Source of the DNA: CAIYZT01 sp052387855
GTDB taxonomy: Bacteria; Pseudomonadota; Alphaproteobacteria; Rhodobacterales; Rhodobacteraceae
Reading direction: 5' to 3'
Assembly (NCBI GenBank): GCA_052387855.1
Contig: JBQTIT010000078.1
Span: forward strand, 1-17,647
DNA: 17,647 bases
Shown here in pieces: positions 5,774-12,291 of the stretch. How positions within the stretch are numbered: position 1 is the first letter of the stretch; the number at the start of each line of letters is the position of its first letter. The notes below the pieces were generated by a model, which saw only the letters and a program-made list of their open reading frames with translations, made no database searches and was not told the DNA's origin. A program made the position numbers and the translations under genes.

Positions 5774-7207
5774 ATGGATTTCGGGTTCACCACGGCCGCC
5801 TATGTCATCGCGGCGGTTCTGTTCATCCTCTCGCTGGGCGGGCTTTCGGGGCAGGAAAGCGCCAAGCGCGCGGTCTGGTACGGCATCGCGGGCATGGCGC
5901 TGGCGGTGGCGGCCACGCTGTATGGCCCGGGGGCGGGCAACTGGGGCCTTTCGCTGGCCATGGTGGCGGCGGGCGGCGCCATCGGCTGGATGGTCGCGCA
6001 GCGCGTGCAGATGACCGAGATGCCGCAGCTTGTCGCCGCGATGCACAGCCTTGTCGGCCTTGCGGCGGTCTTCATCGGCTTTGACACCCATTTCGAGCTG
6101 ATCCGCATCGCGGGTCTGGACGATGCCGCCCGCGCCGCGCTGGACGGCTTTGCCGCCACGGTGGCGCACAAGAGCGGCGTCGAGGTCACCATCCTGCGGG
6201 TCGAGACCTTTGTGGGCGTCTTCATCGGCGCGGTCACCTTTACCGGCTCGGTCATCGCCTTTGGCAAGCTGGCGGGGCGGGTGGACGGCAAGGCGAAAAA
6301 GCTGCCGGGCGGTCACGCGCTGAACGCCGGCGCGGCGCTGATCGCGCTGGCCGGGCTGGCGGTCTACCTGCAAGGCGGCGGCACGCCGGCGCTGGCGGTG
6401 ATGACCTTGGCCGCGCTCTTCATCGGCTATCACCTGATCATGGGCATCGGCGGCGCCGACATGCCGGTCGTCGTGTCGATGCTGAACAGCTATTCCGGCT
6501 GGGCGGCGGCGGCGATCGGGTTCTCGCTGTCCAACGATCTTCTGATCGTGGTGGGCGCGCTGGTCGGCTCGTCCGGCGCGATCCTCAGCTACATCATGTG
6601 CAAGGCGATGAACCGCTCGTTCATCTCGGTGATCCTGGGCGGCTTCGGCGGCACCACGGGGCCGGCGATGGCGGTGACGGGCGAGCAGATCGCCATCGAC
6701 GCCGAGGGCGTGGCGGCGGCGCTGAACGATGCCGACAGCATCATCATCATCCCCGGTTACGGCATGGCGGTGGCGCAGGCGCAGCAAAGCGTGTCGGAAC
6801 TGACCCGCAAGCTGCGCGCCAAGGGCAAGAATGTCCGCTTTGCCATCCATCCCGTGGCCGGGCGCCTTCCGGGGCACATGAACGTGCTCTTGGCCGAGGC
6901 CAAGGTGCCCTATGACATCGTGCTGGAGATGGACGAGATCAACGAGGACTTCCCCGAAACCGACGTGGCCATCGTCATCGGCTCGAACGACATCGTGAAC
7001 CCGGCGGCGCAGGAAGACCCCAACTCGCCCATCGCCGGCATGCCGGTGCTGGAATGCTGGAAGGCCAAGCAGGTGTTCGTGTCCAAGCGCGGGCAGGGGA
7101 CGGGGTATTCTGGCATCGAGAACCCGCTGTTCTACAAGGAAAACACCCGGATGTTCTATGGCGATGCCAAGAAAAGCCTGGACGCGCTCTTGCCGATGAT
7201 CGACTGA
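5774..7207 (+). CDS. pntB: NAD(P) transhydrogenase subunit beta
   Basis: Beta subunit of the proton-translocating transhydrogenase. It supplies most of the proton-channel membrane domain and the NADP(H)-binding domain. The 477 residues are a normal length. The N-terminal two-thirds is a series of hydrophobic helices with family sequences such as EMPQLVAAMHSLVGLAAV and GGADMPVVVSMLNSYSGWAA. The C-terminal domain has the NADP(H) fingerprint GYGMAVAQAQ starting near residue 328, IHPVAGRLPGHMNVLLAEA, and the closing loop KRGQGTGYSGIENPLF from about residue 438. The ATG at 5774 is preceded by AAGGGGG. It is cotranscribed with pntA and ends just before a strong hairpin. Confidence 0.98.
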   Translation: MDFGFTTAAYVIAAVLFILSLGGLSGQESAKRAVWYGIAGMALAVAATLYGPGAGNWGLSLAMVAAGGAIGWMVAQRVQMTEMPQLVAAMHSLVGLAAVFIGFDTHFELIRIAGLDDAARAALDGFAATVAHKSGVEVTILRVETFVGVFIGAVTFTGSVIAFGKLAGRVDGKAKKLPGGHALNAGAALIALAGLAVYLQGGGTPALAVMTLAALFIGYHLIMGIGGADMPVVVSMLNSYSGWAAAAIGFSLSNDLLIVVGALVGSSGAILSYIMCKAMNRSFISVILGGFGGTTGPAMAVTGEQIAIDAEGVAAALNDADSIIIIPGYGMAVAQAQQSVSELTRKLRAKGKNVRFAIHPVAGRLPGHMNVLLAEAKVPYDIVLEMDEINEDFPETDVAIVIGSNDIVNPAAQEDPNSPIAGMPVLECWKAKQVFVSKRGQGTGYSGIENPLFYKENTRMFYGDAKKSLDALLPMID

Positions 7208-7222
7208 TCCGACCGGCCCCTG

Positions 7223-7248
7223 GCCGCGCCCGGACCCCCGGGCGCGGC
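7223..7248. terminator. GC-rich hairpin between convergent pntB and EF-hand gene
   Basis: A perfect 10-bp stem pairs GCCGCGCCCG (7223-7232) with CGGGCGCGGC (7239-7248) around a 6-nt loop. It lies 15 nt past the pntB stop and 26 nt before the stop of the convergent EF-hand gene, so it could act on both transcripts. There is no T-run on either side. Confidence 0.6.
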
Positions 7249-7274
7249 GCCTTGCGGCGGCGGCGCCCTGCCGC

Positions 7275-7697
7275 TCAGATCAGGCCGGCCTGCTTCAGGG
7301 CGCCGGGATTGGCCGCAAGCTCGTCAGCCTGCAGCACGCCGTCGCCGTTCTGGTCGACGATCCTGAACAGCGCGGAAAAGTCGGTGAACTCGGCCAGCGT
7401 CAGCACGCCGTCGCCGTTCAGGTCGCTGGTCATCATGAACCCCTCGTCCCGGCGCACCGAGCGCGGCAGCTTGCGCGCCTTGACGGCGGCAAGGATGTCG
7501 TCGCGCGTGATGCGGCCATCGGCGTCGCCATCGACCAGGTTGAAGTTGTAGGTCCGGATGTTGAGCAGCTCGCTCATCGCGATGTCGCCGTCGCCGTTCA
7601 GATCGTAGCCTTCGAGGCCCTTGCGCTCGGCGGCCTGCGCGGTGGCGGCAAGCGCCACAAGGACGGCGGCCAGCGCCGCGCCAGTTGTCCGTTTCAT
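7275..7697 (-). CDS. Secreted EF-hand calcium-binding protein
   Basis: A 140-residue protein with a signal peptide (about 1-22, MKRTTG then an Ala/Leu core ending AQA) and four canonical EF-hand loops. The loops are DLNGDGDIAMSE (32-43), DGDADGRITRDD (56-67), DLNGDGVLTLAE (92-103) and DQNGDGVLQADE (115-126). Each has the expected Asp/Asn ligands at positions 1, 3 and 5, a Gly at 6 and an acid at 12. The loops are paired (24 and 23 residues apart within pairs, 36 between). It should be periplasmic and bind calcium; whether it buffers, senses or binds a partner cannot be seen. The ATG at 7697 was chosen because GGAGA precedes it by 6-7 nt; an in-frame ATG 12 nt upstream merely overlaps that ribosome binding site. 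Confidence 0.92.
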   Translation of the reverse strand: MKRTTGAALAAVLVALAATAQAAERKGLEGYDLNGDGDIAMSELLNIRTYNFNLVDGDADGRITRDDILAAVKARKLPRSVRRDEGFMMTSDLNGDGVLTLAEFTDFSALFRIVDQNGDGVLQADELAANPGALKQAGLI

Positions 7698-7784
7698 CGT
7701 GTTCTCCATCTGCTCGGCCCCTTGGGCGGGGCTTGTTCTCGGGTGCGCCGGGCGGTCGGCCCGTGCCGGCCCCTGACGCCCGGG

Positions 7785-7813
7785 ATCATCGGCCAAGGGC
7801 GCCTGATATTCAA
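7785..7813 (-). promoter_or_regulatory. Candidate promoter for the EF-hand gene
   Basis: On the minus strand TTGAAT (7813-7808) and GATGAT (7790-7785) are spaced by 17 nt. The predicted start is near 7778, about 80 nt before the ATG. The -35 hexamer lies inside the 15-bp palindrome at 7804-7818. Confidence 0.32.
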
Positions 7814-7818
7814 TATCA
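7804..7818. promoter_or_regulatory. 15-bp palindrome, possible operator
   Basis: TGATATTCAATATCA is a perfect palindrome around a central C, in the spacer between the divergent EF-hand and DUF3422 genes. It is unusually AT-rich for this genome and overlaps the predicted EF-hand -35 box. The binding protein is unknown. Confidence 0.4.
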
Positions 7819-7834
7819 CGCGGCCAGGACCCGG

Positions 7835-7853
7835 TTTTCTGCGTTGCAGAAAA
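7835..7853. promoter_or_regulatory. Inverted repeat TTTTCTGC-N3-GCAGAAAA
   Basis: Two perfect 8-nt arms (7835-7842 and 7846-7853) flank GTT. The element lies 16 nt from the preceding palindrome and about 90 nt upstream of the DUF3422 start, on the side expected for control of either gene. It could be a second operator or a small hairpin with a tight 3-nt loop. Confidence 0.35.
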
Positions 7854-7940
7854 GCCAGTATGCGGCGGTGAGCAGCCCCGGGGCTTGCACCTTGCGCCCG
7901 GCTGGGATTGCCTGCGGAAACCAGACCCGAGGCTGACCCG

Positions 7941-9224
7941 ATGACCCGCCCGATCGATCACCCCCAGCGCTATGCCCTGGTGAACGAGCTGCACGCCCGC
8001 CCGTTCCCCTCGATCCAGCCGCCCTCGCATGCGGTCTATCTTGCGATCAAGGAGCCGGCCGAGGCGCACAACCGCGACCGCGCCCGCGACATGGCGCATC
8101 TGAACGATCTGCTGGGCCGGTCCTGCACGCCTTCGCCCGAGCCGGGCGCGACCCATTTTTCTGGGCCCCTGGGCCGGGGCGAGGTGAAATGGGAAAGCCA
8201 TACCGAATTCGTGACCTATTCGGCCTTTCTGCCCGGCCTGCCCGCGCGGCCCTTTGACCCGGCCGAGGCGCAGGTCTTTCCCACCGACTGGCTGGAGGCG
8301 GCGCCGGGCAAGGTGGTCAGCGCCATCCTGATCCGGGTCGAGCCGATGCCCGAGACCGAGGCCGCACTGGCGGCGCGGCTGGAGGACTGGTTCGTGCCCG
8401 AAAGCCTGGCGGCGGCGCGGGTCGTGGACGGGGCGGCGGTGGTGGCGGGGGATTTTCGCATCGACGCCGCCGGGCAGATGCGCTTTGCCGTCTTTGTGCG
8501 GCCCGGCACCGGCAGGCGGCGCGTCGGCCGCATCGTGCAGCGGCTCTGCGAGATCGAGACCTACCGCGCCATGTCGATGCTGGGTCTGACGCGCGCGCGC
8601 GAATTGACGGGGCGGCTCAACGCGCTGGACCCGCGCCTGTCGGAACTGGTGACGGGGCTTGAGGCCGGGGCCGACGCGCCCGAGGCGGCGCTGCACGAGC
8701 TTTTGACGATCTCGGCCGAGCTCGAAAGCCTGGCGGTGCGGCATTCCTTTCGCTTCGGGGCCACCCATGCCTATGAGGCCATCGTGCATCAGCGCATCGG
8801 CGCGCTGCGCGAGTTGACCATCGACGGGCGGCAAAGCTTTGCCGAATTCATGATGCGCCGCTACGATCCGGCGATGCGCACGGTGAAATCGGCCGAAAGC
8901 CGGCTGGCGGCCATGGCGGACCGGGCGGGCCGGGCGGCCGAGCTTCTGCGCACGAGGGTCGAGGTGGGCCGGCTGGCCGAGAACCACAAGCTTCTGGAAA
9001 GCATGGACCGGCGCGCCGACCTGGCGCTGCGCTTGCAGCACACGGTCGAGGGGCTGTCGGTGGTGGCGATCAGCTACTATGCCGTCTCGCTGGGCGGCTA
9101 TGTGCTGGCCCCGCTGGTCGAGCCTGCCGGTCTGGGCAAGCCCGAGGTGCTGGCGCTGCTGACGCCCGTCGTGGTGGTGCTGGTCTGGGCCGCCCTGCGC
9201 CGCCTGCGCCGGCGCCTTCACTGA
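7941..9224 (+). CDS. DUF3422 family protein with C-terminal membrane helices
   Basis: A 427-residue protein of unknown function. The N-terminus HPQRYALVNELHARPFPS and the downstream KWESHTEFVTY are, from memory, the hallmark blocks of the DUF3422 family found in many proteobacteria. Residues up to about 360 look soluble, with long helical stretches (around 205-350) rich in Ala, Leu, Arg and Glu that could form a coiled-coil. Two hydrophobic segments follow at about 371-393 and 404-420, then a basic end RRLRRRLH. This suggests a hairpin anchor in the inner membrane with the large domain in the cytoplasm. The ATG at 7941 has GAGG 8 nt upstream and starts where homology starts; an upstream TTG at 7908 was not chosen. 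It is divergent from the EF-hand gene. No function is claimed. Confidence 0.85.
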   Translation: MTRPIDHPQRYALVNELHARPFPSIQPPSHAVYLAIKEPAEAHNRDRARDMAHLNDLLGRSCTPSPEPGATHFSGPLGRGEVKWESHTEFVTYSAFLPGLPARPFDPAEAQVFPTDWLEAAPGKVVSAILIRVEPMPETEAALAARLEDWFVPESLAAARVVDGAAVVAGDFRIDAAGQMRFAVFVRPGTGRRRVGRIVQRLCEIETYRAMSMLGLTRARELTGRLNALDPRLSELVTGLEAGADAPEAALHELLTISAELESLAVRHSFRFGATHAYEAIVHQRIGALRELTIDGRQSFAEFMMRRYDPAMRTVKSAESRLAAMADRAGRAAELLRTRVEVGRLAENHKLLESMDRRADLALRLQHTVEGLSVVAISYYAVSLGGYVLAPLVEPAGLGKPEVLALLTPVVVVLVWAALRRLRRRLH

Positions 9225-9256
9225 CCGCGCGCGGGGCCCGGGCCGGCGCGGCAAGG

Positions 9257-9306
9257 GCGGGGGTTTCACACCCCCGCGGCCACCTTGCCCCGAAGCCGGG
9301 GCAAGG
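9257..9306. terminator. Tandem terminator hairpins between convergent genes
   Basis: Two perfect hairpins stand side by side. The first is GCGGGGGT (9257-9264) with ACCCCCGC (9270-9277), loop 5. The second is CCTTGCCCCG (9283-9292) with CGGGGCAAGG (9297-9306), loop 4. They occupy the 130-nt gap between DUF3422 (stop 9224) and the convergent asparaginase gene (stop 9355), so bidirectional termination is likely. No T-run follows either stem. Confidence 0.6.
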
Positions 9307-9354
9307 CGGCCTTCCCCCCGTGGGATATTTGGCCACGAGAGGATGCGGAAAGGC

Positions 9355-10299
9355 TCAGGCGCCAGCGCTTTCGCCGCAAAGGGTCCGTGCCAGCAGCGGG
9401 CCGCGCTGATCCCCGGGCAGGCTGAGCGCGAGGGCGAGCTTGGCATAGGCGGCCTCGGCCGTCATGTCGGCGCCGGGCAGGATGCCGGTTTCTTCCATCA
9501 GGCTGCCGGCGGCATAGGCGCCGGGGCTGAGGCCACCCTCGGCGCATTGGCTGACCGCGAGCATTAGGGTGCCGCGCGTCTGCGCACGGTGCAGGGCCAT
9601 GGCGAGGTCCGGATCGTTCGGCAGGGTCCCGGCGCCAAAAACGCGCAGCACAGCGCCGTCGAGATGGTCCAGCGCCGCGCCGATGGCTGCGCCCGAGCCG
9701 CCCGGCGCCACGGTCAGGATCGCGAGGCGCGCCGGCAGGTAGGCATGGCGCGTCAGGGCGGCGCCGGGGCGCAGGGGCGGGGCCGCGCCGGGCGCGGCGG
9801 CAAAGGCCTCGGGCAGGGCAGAGGAATGCTTGCGCAGCCGCGCGCCGTGCAAGAGCTGGCCGCCGAATTGCAGCCAGACGCCGGGCGGTGCGGTGCGGGC
9901 GGCCAGGACGGCATCCGCCAGGTTGCGGGGCCCGTCGCTGCCCGGCTGGCCAAGCGGCAGCATCGCGCCGGTCAGCACCACCGGCCGGCCCAGCCCCTCA
10001 AGCGCCATGGCCAGGGCCGCGCCGGTAAAGGCCATCGTGTCGGTGCCATGGGTGACGACAAAGCCCTGATGCTGCTCATGCGCGGCCTCGATGGTTGCCG
10101 CGATGCGGTTCCAGTCGTCGGGGGTGGCATGAGCAGAATCGATCAGCGGGCGCAGCGCGGTCAGCGCGGTCTGTCCCGCCAGCCCGCGCCGTGACAGCAC
10201 CGCCAGCGCCTCTTCGACCAGCCCCTCTTTCGGGGCATATCCGGCGGGCCCCGGCCCCATGCCGATGGTGCCGCCGCTGTGGATCACCAGGACCGACAA
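9355..10299 (-). CDS. L-asparaginase-family amidohydrolase (type I-like)
   Basis: Predicted to hydrolyse L-asparagine, or a related amide or small peptide, to aspartate and ammonia. The 314-residue length and the lack of a signal peptide fit a cytosolic type I-like enzyme. Both catalytic threonine motifs are present: SGGTIG with Thr11, and HGTDTMA with Thr86-Asp87. The conserved block VLTGAMLPLGQPGSDGPRNL (108-127) and Lys157 in GARLRKHSS complete the site. The start is TTG at 10299, only 3 nt after the permease TAG; no ATG fits before the GGTIG motif, and an internal GTG (codon 5) is the only near alternative. It is the last gene of the ABC-transporter operon, suggesting that imported compounds are its substrate. 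The precise substrate is not certain. Confidence 0.88.
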   Translation of the reverse strand: MSVLVIHSGGTIGMGPGPAGYAPKEGLVEEALAVLSRRGLAGQTALTALRPLIDSAHATPDDWNRIAATIEAAHEQHQGFVVTHGTDTMAFTGAALAMALEGLGRPVVLTGAMLPLGQPGSDGPRNLADAVLAARTAPPGVWLQFGGQLLHGARLRKHSSALPEAFAAAPGAAPPLRPGAALTRHAYLPARLAILTVAPGGSGAAIGAALDHLDGAVLRVFGAGTLPNDPDLAMALHRAQTRGTLMLAVSQCAEGGLSPGAYAAGSLMEETGILPGADMTAEAAYAKLALALSLPGDQRGPLLARTLCGESAGA

Positions 10300-10302
10300 G
10301 CG

Positions 10303-11214
10303 CTAGCGGCCCCGGATCCGCGGGTCGAGCGCATCGCGCAGCCCGTCGCCGATGTAGTTGACCGACAGCACCGTCAGCGAGATCGCCACGCCCGGCCAGA
10401 TCACCCGCTCGGGGTAGAGCTGCATGTATTGCAGCCCGTCGAACAGAAGTCGCCCCCAGGTCGGGAAATCCGGCGGAAAGCCGAGCCCGAGAAAGGACAG
10501 CACCGATTCGGTGATGATCGCCTCGGCCACGCCCAGCGTCGCGGCCACCATGACCGGCGAGATCACGTTGGGCAGGATGTGGCGCAGGATGATGCGCCGG
10601 GGCGGCGCGCCGATGGATTTGGCGGCCAGCACGAACTCGCGCTCCTTCAGCGCCAGCACCTCGCCGCGCACGATACGGGCCGCGTGCATCCACGAGGTGA
10701 TGCCGATGGCCAGCACGATCAGCGCGAAAGCCCCCAGTTCCGGCCCCAGGATCGAGGCGACGCGGTCGCGGAACAGCATGACCATGACCAGCAAAAGCGG
10801 GATCAGCGGCAGCGACAGGAACAGGTCGGTCAGGCGCATCAGCGGCCCGTCCAGCCGCTTGAAGTACCCCGCCAGCACCCCGATGGTGCTGCCGACAAAG
10901 ATCGCGATCACCATGGCGACAAAGCCCACCGCGAGCGAGACCTTGCCCGCCGCCATCATGCGGGTCAGCATGTCGCGGCCAAGCTGGTCGGTGCCCAGCG
11001 GAAAGCGCAGCGAGGGGCCCTGGTTCTTGACCTTCAGCGCCTCGGAGACCTTGAGCTTGACCTCGGGCCACAGCACCGGGCCCAGGATGACGAAGGCCAC
11101 CAGCAGGCCCAGCACCACCAGGCCAAACACGGCGCCGCGGTGCACGCGGAACTGCGACCAGATCGCGCCAATCTGGCTTTGCGCCTTGTCGGCGGCGAGG
11201 GTGGGCTCAGTCAT
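10303..11214 (-). CDS. Peptide-type ABC transporter permease (DppC/OppC-like)
   Basis: The 303-residue inner-membrane permease is the second of a pair in a dipeptide/oligopeptide ABC importer. After a cytoplasmic N-terminus and a first helix (about 28-48) comes the family block FPLGTDQLGRDMLTR (71-85). Further helices follow at about 93-116, 133-149, 161-177, 218-238 and 273-290. The ATPase-contact EAA loop is REFVLAAKSIGAPPRRII (192-209), and the C-terminus has the typical DALDPRIRGR. The ATG at 11214 is preceded by GAGG 7 nt away and overlaps the upstream permease gene by 8 nt, indicating coupling. It ends in TAG, immediately followed in the same frame by the asparaginase start. Confidence 0.94.
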   Translation of the reverse strand: MTEPTLAADKAQSQIGAIWSQFRVHRGAVFGLVVLGLLVAFVILGPVLWPEVKLKVSEALKVKNQGPSLRFPLGTDQLGRDMLTRMMAAGKVSLAVGFVAMVIAIFVGSTIGVLAGYFKRLDGPLMRLTDLFLSLPLIPLLLVMVMLFRDRVASILGPELGAFALIVLAIGITSWMHAARIVRGEVLALKEREFVLAAKSIGAPPRRIILRHILPNVISPVMVAATLGVAEAIITESVLSFLGLGFPPDFPTWGRLLFDGLQYMQLYPERVIWPGVAISLTVLSVNYIGDGLRDALDPRIRGR

Positions 11215-12214
11215 AGCGGATCCTCGGGTCCAGAAGGCCATAGAGTATGTCGGCGATCAGGTTGAAGCTGACGATGAGCACGGCAAAGATGAAGGCCAGC
11301 GTCTGCACCATGGGCAGGTCGGAGGCGTGGATGGCCAGGATCAGCGCCGCGCCGATGCCGTTCACGCCAAAGAGGTTCTCGGTGATGATCGCGCCGCCAA
11401 AGATCGACGGGATGCCCAGCGCGATGATGGTGACGACCGGGATCATCGAATTGCGCAGGACGTGTTTCAGCACCACCACCCGCTCGGACATGCCCTTGGC
11501 GCGGGCGGTGCGGACATAGTCCTGTCCCATGTTTTCCAGCATCGACGAGCGCATGTAACGGCTGATGGCGGCGGCGTTGGCCAGGCCCAGGACCATGACC
11601 GGCATGGCCATCTGGCGCAACTGCTCAAGAAAGCTGTCCCAGTCGGTGACGACATGGGTGGTGTCGTACTTGGTCGGGAACCAGCCCAGCCCGACCGCAA
11701 AGATGATGATGAACAGCGTGCCGGTGAAAAAGGTCGGCACCGAAAAGCCGATCATGGCGATCAGCGTGCCGAACTGGTCAAAGATCGAATATTGCCGATA
11801 GGCCGAATAGATGCCGATCGGCACCGCGATCAGGATGCCGACCAGATAGGCGGTGCCGATCACGGTCAGGGTCTGCGGCAGCCGCTGGCCGATCACCGTA
11901 AAGACCGGCGCGCGCGACTGCCAGGACAGGATGCGCTGCTCGTCCCCGGCCATCGAGGTGCCCAGCCAGCCGTCCAGCAGGGTTGCCGGCTCGACCCAGA
12001 AGAACTGCCGCAGCCACAGAACGTAGCGCACGAACACCGGCTGGTCGGCGCCCATCGCCTCGATCATCTTGAGGCGCACCTCGGGCGGCACGGTCAACGG
12101 GATCTCGGACAGGGGCGAGCCCGGCGCGAGGTCGACCAGCAGAAAGATGATCAGGCTGATCAGCAAGAGCGTCGGAATGGCCAGAAGGAGCCGGCGAAGG
12201 GTGTAGGTGAGCAT
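11207..12214 (-). CDS. Peptide-type ABC transporter permease (DppB/OppB-like)
   Basis: The 335-residue inner-membrane permease pairs with the DppC-like protein. The start MLTYTLRRLLLAIPTLL is typical of the family, with helix one at about 9-29. A long periplasmic segment (about 30-112) precedes the second helix (114-136), with further helices near 148-174, 202-219, 257-280 and 303-325. The EAA loop is YVRTARAKGMSERVVVLKH (about 233-251), and the C-terminus LLDPRIRYD is standard. The ATG at 12214 lacks a strong ribosome binding site; GAGG is present but about 11 nt upstream. The gene begins 77 nt after the binding-protein gene, with an intrinsic terminator between them, so it is probably expressed from read-through. 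Confidence 0.94.
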   Translation of the reverse strand: MLTYTLRRLLLAIPTLLLISLIIFLLVDLAPGSPLSEIPLTVPPEVRLKMIEAMGADQPVFVRYVLWLRQFFWVEPATLLDGWLGTSMAGDEQRILSWQSRAPVFTVIGQRLPQTLTVIGTAYLVGILIAVPIGIYSAYRQYSIFDQFGTLIAMIGFSVPTFFTGTLFIIIFAVGLGWFPTKYDTTHVVTDWDSFLEQLRQMAMPVMVLGLANAAAISRYMRSSMLENMGQDYVRTARAKGMSERVVVLKHVLRNSMIPVVTIIALGIPSIFGGAIITENLFGVNGIGAALILAIHASDLPMVQTLAFIFAVLIVSFNLIADILYGLLDPRIRYD

Positions 12215-12243
12215 GGGCGGGCGCGCCTCGGCTGAGGGGGCGG

Positions 12244-12276
12244 AAAAAGGGCGGGCCCGCTTGCACGGGCCCGCCC
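12244..12276 (-). terminator. Intrinsic terminator inside the ABC operon
   Basis: On the minus strand an 11-bp perfect stem GGGCGGGCCCG/CGGGCCCGCCC (arms 12276-12266 and 12259-12249, 6-nt loop) is followed at once by TTTTT (12248-12244). It starts 15 nt after the substrate-binding-protein stop and ends 29 nt before the permease ATG. A partial terminator here would give more binding protein than permease, as in other binding-protein-dependent importers. Confidence 0.85.
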
Positions 12277-12291
12277 CGGGGTCAGGTCAGA

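Noticed and set aside
5750..6877. Minus-strand 375-codon frame opposite pntB
   Set aside because: It is low-complexity Arg/His/Asp-rich antisense of a fully recognised gene.
7698..9446. Long upstream extension of the EF-hand frame antisense to DUF3422
   Set aside because: The signal peptide and ribosome binding site fix the EF-hand start at 7697, and the DUF3422 protein on the plus strand is clearly the real gene.
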